Shown one piece after another: positions 52,232-60,560 of a stretch of DNA of 64,000 nt. Position 1 is the first letter of the stretch, and each line of letters begins with the position of its first letter. The notes beneath the pieces were generated by a model, which was not told where the DNA came from, did not search any database, and saw only the letters and a list, made by a program, of their open reading frames with translations. The stretch is taken from NCBI RefSeq assembly GCF_005116475.1, contig NZ_SWBO01000001.1, forward strand, positions 620,001 to 684,000, written 5' to 3'. The translations under genes and the position numbers were made by a program. The DNA comes from Pedobacter cryotolerans. Its GTDB lineage: Bacteria > Bacteroidota > Bacteroidia > Sphingobacteriales > Sphingobacteriaceae.

Positions 52232-53572
52232 TTATTCTGAAAATTCGAAAGTTTCCATGAATTTAGTGGTAAAATTACCTGCCCTAAAATTCGGGTCTTT
52301 CATTAATTTTAGGTGAAAAGGAATAGTTGTTTTAACACCTTCAATAACAAATTCACTTAAGGCACGTTCCATGGTACAAATAGCTTCTTCACGAGTTTGG
52401 GCCACGCAAATCAGCTTTGCGATCATCGAATCGTAGTTAGATGGAATTTGATAACCTGCATAAACATGTGTGTCTACACGTACGCCATGTCCGCCTGGTG
52501 AATGGAAATTTGTAATTTTTCCTGGAGATGGTCTGAAATTATTAAATGGATCTTCAGCATTGATACGACATTCAATCGCATGCATATTTGGTAGATAATT
52601 GTTTCCTGATATTGGAATACCAGCGGCAACTTTAATCTGCTCCTTAATTAAATCGAAATTAATTACTTCTTCCGTTACTGGATGCTCTACTTGGATACGG
52701 GTATTCATTTCCATAAAGTAGAAGTTGCGGTGTTTATCTACTAAAAATTCTACCGTTCCAGCTCCTTCATAATTTACAGCTAAAGCTCCTTTAATGGCAG
52801 CTTCGCCCATTTTTTCACGCAATTCTGGTGTCATAAATGGAGATGGAGCTTCTTCAACTAATTTTTGGTGACGACGTTGAATAGAACAATCTCTTTCTGA
52901 TAAATGGCAAGCTTTGCCAAACTGATCTCCAATTACTTGGATTTCAATGTGACGAGGATCTTCAATATATTTTTCTAAATAAAGGCCATCATTACCAAAG
53001 GCGGCACCAGATTCTTGACGGGCGCTATCCCAAGCATTTTCAAAGTCTTCATCTTTCCAAACGATACGCATCCCGCGGCCACCACCACCTGCTGTAGCTT
53101 TTAAAATTACAGGGTAACCCATGTCATTTGCAATTTCAATTCCTTCTTTTACGCTGGTTAATAAACCTTCAGAACCTGGAATTGTTGGTACACCTGCAAT
53201 TTTCATGGTTGCTTTTGCAGAGGCTTTATCGCCCATGCCATTAATTTGTTCAGGTGTTGCTCCAATAAATTTAATTCCATAATCGCGGCAAACCGAAGAA
53301 AATTTTGCATTTTCTGAAAGGAAACCGTAACCTGGGTGTATGGCATCTGCATTGGTTAATTCTGCTGCAGAAATAATATTTGGAATACTTAAATAGGAAT
53401 CTTTACTTGGTGGCGGACCGATACAAACAGCCTCATCGGCAAAACGTACGTGTAAACTCTCTCTATCTGCAGTTGAGTAAACAGCTACCGTTTTTATGCC
53501 CATTTCTTTACAGGTACGTATAATACGCAAAGCGATTTCACCCCTGTTGGCAATTAATATTTTTTTAAACAT
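52232..53572 (-). CDS. accC: Acetyl-CoA carboxylase, biotin carboxylase subunit
   Basis: This enzyme carboxylates the biotin on AccB using ATP and bicarbonate, the first step of fatty-acid synthesis. The 446 residues have the N-terminal [20 protein letters not shown], the ATP-grasp loop [14 protein letters not shown], and the catalytic-site motifs [15 protein letters not shown] and [15 protein letters not shown]. It is the last gene of the yceD-rpmF-plsX-fabH-accB-accC run. An 88-nt gap filled by a stem-loop repeat separates it from accB. Confidence 0.97.
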   Translation of the reverse strand: MFKKILIANRGEIALRIIRTCKEMGIKTVAVYSTADRESLHVRFADEAVCIGPPPSKDSYLSIPNIISAAELTNADAIHPGYGFLSENAKFSSVCRDYGIKFIGATPEQINGMGDKASAKATMKIAGVPTIPGSEGLLTSVKEGIEIANDMGYPVILKATAGGGGRGMRIVWKDEDFENAWDSARQESGAAFGNDGLYLEKYIEDPRHIEIQVIGDQFGKACHLSERDCSIQRRHQKLVEEAPSPFMTPELREKMGEAAIKGALAVNYEGAGTVEFLVDKHRNFYFMEMNTRIQVEHPVTEEVINFDLIKEQIKVAAGIPISGNNYLPNMHAIECRINAEDPFNNFRPSPGKITNFHSPGGHGVRVDTHVYAGYQIPSNYDSMIAKLICVAQTREEAICTMERALSEFVIEGVKTTIPFHLKLMKDPNFRAGNFTTKFMETFEFSE

Positions 53573-53585
53573 AATATATTGTTTT

Positions 53586-53657
53586 CGTCATCCTGTCCCG
53601 AAAGTTCGGGATCATGATCAGTTATACAAAAGATGCTGAAACAAGTTCAGCATGACG
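53586..53657. repeat. CGTCAT-ended repeat between accB and accC
   Basis: CGTCATCCTG (53586-53595) and CAGCATGACG (53648-53657) are inverted ends with one mismatch. Two inner hairpins lie between: TCCCGAA/TTCGGGA (from 53595) and GCTGAA/TTCAGC. It fills an intra-operon gap. Confidence 0.65.
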
Positions 53658-53660
53658 GGT

Positions 53661-54137
53661 TTAAATTGGTTCTACTAAAAATAATGGTTGATCGTACTCA
53701 ATTGGCGAAGCATTATCTACCAATACTTTAACAATACGGCCTGATACTTCACTTTCAATTTCATTAAATAATTTCATTGCCTCTACAATACAAATTACTT
53801 TACCTACGCCAATCTCATCGCCAACATTTACAAATAATGGTTTATCAGGGCTAGATGAACGGTAAAAAGTACCAATCATTGGCGATTTTATAGTGATGTA
53901 TTTAGAAGTATCTTCAGCTGCAGGAGCGGTTGATTTGATTTCTACTGTTGGCTGTGCTGCTGCAGCCGTTGGCGTTACTGGCTGTGGAGCCGGTGCTGCT
54001 GGTAATGCTGCATTTACATAAACAGGTGCTTGGTTAGTTTTAATGGTAATTTTGAAGTTTTCTTGCTCAATAGCAACTTCATTTACGCCCGACCGCGAGA
54101 CAAACTTAATGAGTTCCTGAATTTGTTTGATATCCAT
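53661..54137 (-). CDS. accB: Acetyl-CoA carboxylase biotin carboxyl carrier protein
   Basis: A 158-residue carrier: N-terminal helix (MDIKQIQELIKFVSRSGVNEVAIEQ), an Ala/Pro-rich flexible linker (~45-80), and the C-terminal biotinyl domain with the target Lys122 in IVEAMKLFNEI. Biotin attached there swings between AccC and the carboxyltransferase. The gene is in its usual place next to accC. Confidence 0.96.
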   Translation of the reverse strand: MDIKQIQELIKFVSRSGVNEVAIEQENFKITIKTNQAPVYVNAALPAAPAPQPVTPTAAAAQPTVEIKSTAPAAEDTSKYITIKSPMIGTFYRSSSPDKPLFVNVGDEIGVGKVICIVEAMKLFNEIESEVSGRIVKVLVDNASPIEYDQPLFLVEPI

Positions 54138-54294
54138 TCTTTTGTTGTTATGTTAAAAAAATTGGTGTCTTTATGAATTAACTAAGTTATAGTTTTTTTG
54201 TTTTAAATTAAAAGGGAAATAAGGTTGATAGTCTATGGTTGATAGATTTTAGTCTAATAACTTAGGCAATAGACCATTAACCATCAACTTTGAA

Positions 54295-55290
54295 CTAACT
54301 ATTATAAGCCCATTTCAAGTAAATAGAGCCCCAAGTAAAGCCTCCGCCAAATGCGGCTATAATAATATTATCGCCTTTTTTCATTTTACTTTCCCATTCC
54401 CATAAACAAAGTGGAATGGTTCCGTTTGTTGTATTTCCGTAACGTTCAATATTAATCATTACTTTATCAGAATCTACACCCATGCGTGATGCAGTTGCAT
54501 CAATAATGCGCTTATTTGCTTGATGTGGAACTAACCAGGCTACATCATTGGCAGTTAGGTTGTTTCGTTCCATAATCTCTGCAGCTACATCTGCCATATT
54601 CGTAACGGCAAATTTAAATACAGTTGGCCCTTCTTGGTGTACTGCATGTAAATTGGCATCAATGGTTTCGTGAGTTGCAGGCAGAACAGAGCCTCCAGCT
54701 TTCATGCCTAAAAACTCTTTACCCGAACCATCAGATCTTAAAATAGAATCTTGAATTCCAAAGCCTTCTTCGTTTGGTTCTAATAAGGCGCAACCACAAC
54801 CATCACCAAAAATAATGCAGGTAGTTCTATCTTTATAATTGATAATTGATGACATTTTATCGCCACCAACAACTAAAACTTTTTTATGTTTGCCCGACTC
54901 GATAAATTGTGCTCCAGTGCTTAAGCCGAAAATAAAACCAGAACAAGCTGCTTGTAAATCGTAACCCCAAGCATTTCTAGCGCCAATTTTATCTGCTAAA
55001 ACATTCGCAGTAGCCGGAAAAGTGAAATCTGGAGTTGTTGTACAGAAAATGATCAAATCAATTTCCATCGCATCAATTCCACGTTTTTTTAGTAATCCAT
55101 TTACAGCGTGTACAGCCATATCTGAAGTGCCCAAACCTTCCCCTTTTAATATTCGTCGCTCTCTAATGCCAGTTCTGCTAGTTATCCATTCATCAGATGT
55201 ATCAACTAGGGTTTCCATTTCCTTATTAGTCATGATGTAATCAGGAACGTAACCGTTAACAGCTGTAATAGCAGCGTGAATTTTGTTCAT
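54295..55290 (-). CDS. fabH: 3-oxoacyl-ACP synthase III (FabH)
   Basis: FabH starts fatty-acid chains by condensing acyl-CoA with malonyl-ACP. The Cys-His-Asn triad is visible: Cys116 in DLQAACSGFIFGLS, His in WLVPHQANKRI, and Asn in RYGNTTNGTIPL. Length (331) and fold are typical, including GDGCGCALLEP. Only 15 nt separate it from plsX, so they are co-transcribed. The 157-nt gap before accB may carry an extra promoter, though none was recognised. Confidence 0.97.
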   Translation of the reverse strand: MNKIHAAITAVNGYVPDYIMTNKEMETLVDTSDEWITSRTGIRERRILKGEGLGTSDMAVHAVNGLLKKRGIDAMEIDLIIFCTTTPDFTFPATANVLADKIGARNAWGYDLQAACSGFIFGLSTGAQFIESGKHKKVLVVGGDKMSSIINYKDRTTCIIFGDGCGCALLEPNEEGFGIQDSILRSDGSGKEFLGMKAGGSVLPATHETIDANLHAVHQEGPTVFKFAVTNMADVAAEIMERNNLTANDVAWLVPHQANKRIIDATASRMGVDSDKVMINIERYGNTTNGTIPLCLWEWESKMKKGDNIIIAAFGGGFTWGSIYLKWAYNS

Positions 55291-55305
55291 TGTATTTTTT
55301 TTAAA

Positions 55306-56244
55306 TTATTGGAATGCAGCTTGTATTTTTCCAACCAAGTTAGAGGTAATCATATCCCTCGATTGAAAAATCATATTTTTAATAGCCAACGGACTAGAAA
55401 TACCATGCCCAATTAAAACTGGAGCATTTACACCTAAAACAGGGCTACCACCATAGTTTTCGTAATTAAAACGATCAAAAAATTCGTCTTTTAATCCTTT
55501 TTTAATGGTAATTACATAAAATGATTCTGCCAATTTTAACATCACATTTCCTGTAAAACCATCACACACAATTACATCGGCTTTATCATTAAATAAGTCT
55601 CTACCTTCAACGTTTCCTACAAAATTAAACTGATTGCTCTCTTTCATCAACGGAAAAGCTGCTAAAGAAAGCATATTGCCTTTTTCATCCTCTTCGCCAA
55701 TATTCATTAAAGCCACTTTAGGGTTTTCAATTTGCATCACGTGTTCTGCATACAAACTTCCTAAAATACCAAACTGCTGTAAAAACTCAGGTTTACAATC
55801 AGCATTTGCGCCAACATCAAGCATTAAGCCTAAACCGCCTTTAAGTTTAGGGACAATACTTGTTAAACAAGGACGAAGAATACCAGGAATTGTTTTAACG
55901 CTAAAAACAGCGCCAACTAACATTGCGCCAGAATTACCCGCACTTGCGAAAGAATCTAATTTACCTTCTTTAAGCATTTGAAAGCCTACCGCAATGCTTG
56001 AATTTGGCTTTTGAACAATAGCCTTTGTAGGATGTTCGCCCATACCAATCACTTCGTCGGTATGTACGTATTCGAATAGCTCAGGGTCGAATCCCTGTTC
56101 TATAAGTAGAGGTTTAATCTGCTGTGTATCACCAATAAGCACCAAGTGCTCATCAGCTTTTAGGGATTGATGAGCTGCTATTGCACCCAAGACGTTAGCC
56201 TTGGGCGCATAGTCTCCGCCCATAATATCGAGACCTATTTTCAT
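55306..56244 (-). CDS. plsX: Phosphate acyltransferase PlsX
   Basis: PlsX makes acyl-phosphate from acyl-ACP for glycerolipid synthesis. The 312-residue protein begins MKIGLDIMGGDYAPKANVLGAI and contains ASAGNSGAMLVGAVF, LDVGANADCKPEFL, NIGEEDEKGN and CDGFTGNVMLKLAE, all PlsX signatures. Position between rpmF and fabH is the classic bacterial arrangement. Confidence 0.97.
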   Translation of the reverse strand: MKIGLDIMGGDYAPKANVLGAIAAHQSLKADEHLVLIGDTQQIKPLLIEQGFDPELFEYVHTDEVIGMGEHPTKAIVQKPNSSIAVGFQMLKEGKLDSFASAGNSGAMLVGAVFSVKTIPGILRPCLTSIVPKLKGGLGLMLDVGANADCKPEFLQQFGILGSLYAEHVMQIENPKVALMNIGEEDEKGNMLSLAAFPLMKESNQFNFVGNVEGRDLFNDKADVIVCDGFTGNVMLKLAESFYVITIKKGLKDEFFDRFNYENYGGSPVLGVNAPVLIGHGISSPLAIKNMIFQSRDMITSNLVGKIQAAFQ

Positions 56245-56337
56245 AGTAAAAATCTTTTGTGTTAATTTAATTGCTTCGCAATTATTAATCTAAGTTAAAC
56301 TTAAACCAATAATAAACACAAAAATTTTCTTAGAAAA

Positions 56338-56529
56338 TTAACCTATTGAAGTGTTTTCGATAACTAATTTACCGTTGTAGTACAAGTTACCATCAACATT
56401 GTAAGCTGTATGAGGAACATGTATCGCACCAGTAGTTTGGCATGTAGCCAAAGAAGGAGCTACTGCTTTATAGTGAGTTCTTCTTTTATCTCTTCTTTGT
56501 TTAGAAATCTTGCGTTTTGGATGTGCCAT
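56338..56529 (-). CDS. rpmF: Ribosomal protein bL32
   Basis: A 63-residue large-subunit protein starting [21 protein letters not shown]. Only one cysteine ([11 protein letters not shown]) is present, so the zinc-binding four-Cys form is absent and this is a zinc-independent L32. It lies 17 nt downstream of the YceD gene. Confidence 0.97.
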   Translation of the reverse strand: MAHPKRKISKQRRDKRRTHYKAVAPSLATCQTTGAIHVPHTAYNVDGNLYYNGKLVIENTSIG

Positions 56530-56546
56530 TGCTGATTTGTTTTATT

Positions 56547-57080
56547 TTATTTTAATTTTTTTAATGCTTCCCAACGTGGGTCGTCATTTTTTTCTTCTTC
56601 ATTTTCTGCACTACCGGTAGCCAATTTTTCCAAGGTTGCTAGCATTTCTGGGTCGCATTTTTGGTCGGTGCCTGCCTGTTCGCAGTTATTTATGTAAGGT
56701 ATTGCTACATTAATGAATTCGTAAATCATTTCCGAAACATCAATTTCGCTTTCCTTTCTGTTTAAAACAATGATTTCTAAATCATCGCTCTCTAACTCAT
56801 CTTCTGCAAATTTAACAATCTGCCTTTCTTTAATCTCAATCGGTTGTCCAAATTCAGCTAAACATTTATCGCAATTTAATTGTATTGTTCCCCAAATATG
56901 GAAGTTCAATAACAACATCGTCTCCTGTTTATCTAAATCTAGTTTAGCTTTAAGTGCTCCATCTTTAACCAAAGAGTACTCAAATGCATCAAAAAAGCTT
57001 TTATCAATTTCAAAATCGAATTGATGTTTGCCCAATTTTAAGCCTGTAAACGGGATTGAAAATTGTTTTAATGCCTTCAA
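56547..57080 (-). CDS. YceD/DUF177 family protein
   Basis: The 177-residue protein belongs to the DUF177 (YceD) family, which is almost always upstream of rpmF and is implicated in 23S rRNA handling. A CxxC-type pair is seen in QLNCDKCLAEFGQPI, with further cysteines in INNCEQAGTDQKCDPEM. The C-terminus DDPRWEALKKLK is the conserved family ending. The start is TTG at 57080, with no nearby in-frame ATG. Confidence 0.9.
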   Translation of the reverse strand: MKALKQFSIPFTGLKLGKHQFDFEIDKSFFDAFEYSLVKDGALKAKLDLDKQETMLLLNFHIWGTIQLNCDKCLAEFGQPIEIKERQIVKFAEDELESDDLEIIVLNRKESEIDVSEMIYEFINVAIPYINNCEQAGTDQKCDPEMLATLEKLATGSAENEEEKNDDPRWEALKKLK

Positions 57081-57101
57081 TTGTAACTAAATTTTAGCCT
57101 G

Positions 57102-57109
57102 CAAAGGTA
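57102..57109 (-). promoter_or_regulatory. -7 element of the yceD-rpmF-plsX-fabH-acc operon
   Basis: TACCTTTG on the minus strand matches TAnnTTTG and gives a leader of about 17 nt before the TTG at 57080. The -33 position reads TTT rather than TTG. Confidence 0.45.
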
Positions 57110-57284
57110 GGAAATATTTTAATAAAATGAAATCTTTTTGTAAAAATGAATGCGAATTTATCATTCTGACACTTGTAAAGAATCTGTTCGGTTAAACTAG
57201 AGATTTAAAATCTGGTTTATTTAATTAATTTGAAAAACATTGTCAGTGCTTTTCGCATCATTAAGCCCTTCTTTCCGCTGTATC

Positions 57285-57320
57285 TTTACCACTAAATCCC
57301 CTAAAGGGGACTTTGGTAAA
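57285..57320. repeat. CCCCTAAAGGGG-centred palindrome
   Basis: TTTACCA (57285-57291) pairs with TGGTAAA (57314-57320) around a CCCCTAAAGGGG centre. The same centre sequence, CCCCTAAAGGGG, occurs at 63473-63484. Confidence 0.55.
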
Positions 57321-57412
57321 AAAGATGCCGCTTCAATAAGGTTTAGGTAATTAAGGTAGTGGTTCTTTTGCGGCTTTGCAACCTCTCATAGTTGCAAGAT
57401 AGTTTGTTATAT

Positions 57413-57527
57413 AGCCCTGATTTTAGCGGGAAATACTTTTTGTTGCAGAACCATTTAAACTACGTAAGTTTTTAAAACTTACGAAATTTGCAGCGCCAAT
57501 CACAAAAAGATTGGAGCGAAAGCAGGA
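57413..57527. repeat. AGCCCTGATTTTAGCG repeat, copy 2
   Basis: The left arm AGCCCTGATTTTAGCGGG then AAATACTTTT matches the unit at 26554. The right arm GCAGCG ... GCGAAAGCAGG is the matching end. The centre differs: CGTAAGTTTT pairs with AAAACTTACG (57463-57483), and CCAATC pairs with GATTGG (57496-57513). Confidence 0.55.
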
Positions 57528-57640
57528 ACCTCCATTAATTATAGCTCAGCAATTGCGCTTCAAATCTAATTTAAAGTGTATCTCTATTCTTGTCAAACCC
57601 TTGCTTAGGTTTTCTTCGGTTTCTTAGGTGGTTTAAAAAG

Positions 57641-58477
57641 CTATTGCTCTGCCAAAATCATATCTTTATCATTTCTGCTCCACTCACTCCAAGAGCCCAC
57701 ATACAACTTCGGAATAGCTAAACCTGCATAATCCATCGCTAACAATAACTGGCAAGCTGTTACACCCGAGCCGCAATGCACAATCAGATTTTCTGCATTT
57801 GCATCTGCCAATTCCATATCTAACACTTTCTTTAATACTTTAGGGTTAAAGAAAGAACCATTTTCATCTAAGCTATTGGTAAATGGAATGTTAATCGCTC
57901 CCGGAATATGCCCTGCAATTAAATCGATAGGTTCGGTTAAACCAGCAAAGCGCTTGGCATCTCTAACATCAACAATGGTTTGGTTGCCAGTTTTGCTTGC
58001 AATTTCAACCTCATCTATATCAGCAAGTGATAATTGCCAACCTGTATTGGGGTAGGATTTTTTAGCATTAGCTTTTGGAATTTCATTATTCGTTGCAAAA
58101 CCGGCATTAACGGCGGCATCAAATCCACCATTTAAAACTTGTACTTTTTCATGGCCAATGGCTTTAAGCATCCACCAAAAACGAGCTGCTGCATTGCTAC
58201 CATTTTTATCATCGTATATAATTACATGATTTTGAGGTTCAATGCCAAAATTGCCCAACGTTGAGGCAAATTGTTCAATAGTAGGTAATGGATGTCTTCC
58301 GCCAATGGCGAAATCTCCAATATTGGCTAAGTCTGTATTTAAGTCGATATAAAATGCACCAGCTAAATGATTTTCATCGTATCGAGCTTTTGAACCAGCA
58401 CTTGCATCAAATAAAATATAATCATCAGGGTTTAGGTTGATAAGTTCTGCTGGTTGTATAATTGGAAGTAATCTCAT
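57641..58477 (-). CDS. sseA: Sulfurtransferase (two rhodanese domains, mercaptopyruvate type)
   Basis: 278 residues with two rhodanese domains; the N-terminal one is inactive and the C-terminal one carries Cys235 in VHCGSGVTACQ. The CGSGVTA loop fits 3-mercaptopyruvate sulfurtransferases better than thiosulfate rhodaneses. The first domain has SKARYDENHLAGAFYIDLNTDL and GGRHPLP. The enzyme moves sulfane sulfur to cyanide or thiols. Its ATG overlaps the stop of the upstream DUF4412 gene by 4 nt. Confidence 0.9.
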   Translation of the reverse strand: MRLLPIIQPAELINLNPDDYILFDASAGSKARYDENHLAGAFYIDLNTDLANIGDFAIGGRHPLPTIEQFASTLGNFGIEPQNHVIIYDDKNGSNAAARFWWMLKAIGHEKVQVLNGGFDAAVNAGFATNNEIPKANAKKSYPNTGWQLSLADIDEVEIASKTGNQTIVDVRDAKRFAGLTEPIDLIAGHIPGAINIPFTNSLDENGSFFNPKVLKKVLDMELADANAENLIVHCGSGVTACQLLLAMDYAGLAIPKLYVGSWSEWSRNDKDMILAEQ

Positions 58478-59196
58478 TGTTTAGTTTGTGCTTTCATCAT
58501 TTTCATGATCATTTCTTTGCGCTCTTGAGCGGTCATGTTTTTCATTTTATCAACATCCATAGTCATGCTGTTTTTACTATAGCCTGCTGGTATAGCAAAT
58601 AATGATGATGCTAAAGGTTTTTGTTCATATTTAGTGAGTAACATCGTCATCATTATGGTTGTGGTATTTGGCTTATAAAGCACTATTTTAGCAGGCATAC
58701 CTGTAATGCCTTTGCTTTTAAGTTGGGCCATAATTTTCTGATTTACAATTGCATCGTTTCCTGTAATGGGAAGATTTGTAGCGGGTAAATCTTTTGCATA
58801 CCAAATATCCCAAGTTTTTCCTTCAGCAGTCATCTTAACCCTGGTGCAATTGTAATTGCCCACTTTTTCGTTCCCCATAACTTTTATTTCTGGGTTTTTA
58901 GCTGTTGTAGCAGAGGTACTCTTTGTTTCTGTGTAAGTTTTGTTTAATGAGTTAAAAACCAATACCACATTAGGCTTACTTTTAAGCATTAATGTAATGG
59001 TATTCATTTTGGTTCCAGCAATATCCATATTTACTTCAGTTCTCACATCTCCATTTTTGATGTACATTTTGCTAACAATAGGCTTATTGCCCATGCCAGT
59101 CATTTTATATTCGGCATAAACATCAGAAGCGAAGGTATGATTTGCAAAAATTGAAGAAAGAATTAGGGTAGCAAATAAAAGCAAAGATTTTTTCAT
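58474..59196 (-). CDS. DUF4412 periplasmic protein
   Basis: The 240-residue protein has a signal peptide (MKKSLLLFATLILSSIFANHTFAS) and the DUF4412 pattern: EYKMTGMGNKPIVSKMYIKNGDVRTEVNM, VLVFNSLNKTYTE, WDIWYAKDLP. The C-terminus is Met- and Lys-rich (MDVDKMKNMTAQERKEMIMK). The fold resembles LolA-like lipoprotein carriers in general shape, but this is a guess. It overlaps the sulfurtransferase gene by 4 nt. Confidence 0.82.
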   Translation of the reverse strand: MKKSLLLFATLILSSIFANHTFASDVYAEYKMTGMGNKPIVSKMYIKNGDVRTEVNMDIAGTKMNTITLMLKSKPNVVLVFNSLNKTYTETKSTSATTAKNPEIKVMGNEKVGNYNCTRVKMTAEGKTWDIWYAKDLPATNLPITGNDAIVNQKIMAQLKSKGITGMPAKIVLYKPNTTTIMMTMLLTKYEQKPLASSLFAIPAGYSKNSMTMDVDKMKNMTAQERKEMIMKMMKAQTKQ

Positions 59197-59314
59197 GATT
59201 TAGGTATTTAAGTTTTCTTAAAAATGAGAAATTTTTAGGAGAATGTAAATACCATATTTGTGGTATGTAGAAAGATTGCCTTTTCCTAAACCCTAACCTC
59301 TAAACCTTTAACCT

Positions 59315-60394
59315 TTAATTCGCATCATCTTTTACATCACTTGCAGTTTCAATTAACTTTCCGCCGCTGCGTAATTGTGTTTTTAATAGGTTTTCTTGCT
59401 CACGGCGATGCTCTACAATATGAACTGCTGCAAAAACAGCTTCCATAAATGATGTTGGGTCTGCCAAGTTTTTACCTGCAATATCGTAACCAGTACCATG
59501 ATCTGGCGAAGTGCGTACAAATTTTAATCCGGCTGTATAATTTATACCCGTATCAAAAGCGATGGTTTTAAAAGGGATTAAGCCTTGATCGTGGTACATC
59601 GCTAAAACTGCATCGAATTTTTTGTAAGTGCCATTACCAAAAAAGCCATCGGCAGGGTAAGGGCCAAAACAAATTATGCCTTTGTCAAATGCCTCTTGTA
59701 TGGCTGGCGATATAATTTCAGCTTCTTCTTTGCCTAACAAACCATTGTCACTAGCATGAGGATTTAATCCTAAAATTGCAATTTTCGGTTTTTCGATCCA
59801 GAAATCTTTCTTTAAACTTTCGTTTATGAGTTGAATTTTTTTAACGATTTTCTCTTTGGTAATCGCCGTTGGCACCTCTAAAACAGGAATATGACCAGTA
59901 ACTACACCAACACGTAAAGTTTCGCTAATCAAAAACATCAACACATCATTACTGCCACTACGTTCTTGCAAATATTCTGTATGACCAGGGAAACTGAAAT
60001 TTTCTGATTGGATATTGTTTTTATTGATTGGAGCGGTAACTAAAGCATCAATGGAGCCATTAACTAAATCATCGGTAGCTTTTTGTAAAGAAAGGAAAGC
60101 ATATTTTCCGCCAGTTTCATTGGCAACCCCTAATTCAATTTTCACATCTTCTTCCCAAGCGTTAATCATGTTTACTTTGCGTGGGTTTGCATCGGCAGGA
60201 GAAGTGATTACATTGAACATAAAATCGCCGATATTTAAAGCTTTTCTATGAAAAGAAGCTACTTTTGTATGCCCGTAAACAATTGGTGTACAATAATCTA
60301 GCATTTTGGTTTCCATAAAAGTTTTCAAAATCACTTCTAAACCAATACCGTTAATATCACCTACGCTTATGCCTATTTTAATTTTATCGCTCAT
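59315..60394 (-). CDS. pdxA: 4-hydroxythreonine-4-phosphate dehydrogenase
   Basis: PdxA works in the DXP-dependent pyridoxal phosphate pathway, oxidising 4-phosphohydroxythreonine with NAD. The 359-residue protein carries KIGISVGDINGIGLEVILK, VTAPINKNNIQ, FPGHTEYLQ (metal His), LNPHASDNGLLGKEE (metal His), YHDQGLIPFK (metal His) and the C-terminal HGTGYDIAGKNLADPTSF. The length is normal. A CT-rich repeat lies upstream. It is divergent from rsmA. Confidence 0.96.
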   Translation of the reverse strand: MSDKIKIGISVGDINGIGLEVILKTFMETKMLDYCTPIVYGHTKVASFHRKALNIGDFMFNVITSPADANPRKVNMINAWEEDVKIELGVANETGGKYAFLSLQKATDDLVNGSIDALVTAPINKNNIQSENFSFPGHTEYLQERSGSNDVLMFLISETLRVGVVTGHIPVLEVPTAITKEKIVKKIQLINESLKKDFWIEKPKIAILGLNPHASDNGLLGKEEAEIISPAIQEAFDKGIICFGPYPADGFFGNGTYKKFDAVLAMYHDQGLIPFKTIAFDTGINYTAGLKFVRTSPDHGTGYDIAGKNLADPTSFMEAVFAAVHIVEHRREQENLLKTQLRSGGKLIETASDVKDDAN

Positions 60395-60430
60395 GCTTTT
60401 TTGATAGAATTTAGCGCAAATTAACGAATA

Positions 60431-60466
60431 GATGTGAGATATGAGAAATGAGATTTGAGAAATGAG
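60431..60466 (-). repeat. CT-rich dispersed repeat upstream of pdxA (inverted)
   Basis: Read on the minus strand it is a run of TCTCATTTCTCA / TCTCAAATCTCA units, the same kind of sequence as at 16815, 18336 and 62336, about 40 nt upstream of the pdxA start. Confidence 0.6.
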
Positions 60467-60547
60467 TCTTGGTAGCTTTCCTAATGAGATTGGTTTGGCT
60501 GCTTAATCGCTAAACGCTAACCCCTAAACTCTACCCTTAAAAATACT

Positions 60548-60555
60548 TACCTTTG
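60548..60555 (+). promoter_or_regulatory. -7 element abutting rsmA
   Basis: TACCTTTG matches TAnnTTTG and ends 5 nt before the ATG at 60561. No TTG is present at -33. The region upstream is a CTAAACCCTAACC-like tract. Confidence 0.4.
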
Positions 60556-60560
60556 GCATT

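Larger units (their letters stand above)
57081..57640. other. Gene-free interval with two palindromic units
   Basis: No coding evidence was found. Near the left side is a -7 promoter element for the DUF177 gene (CAAAGGTA on the plus strand, 57102-57109, i.e. TACCTTTG). The rest holds a CCCCTAAAGGGG-centred palindrome (57285-57320) and a long repeat of the AGCCCTGATTTTAGCG family (57413-57527). Confidence 0.65.
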
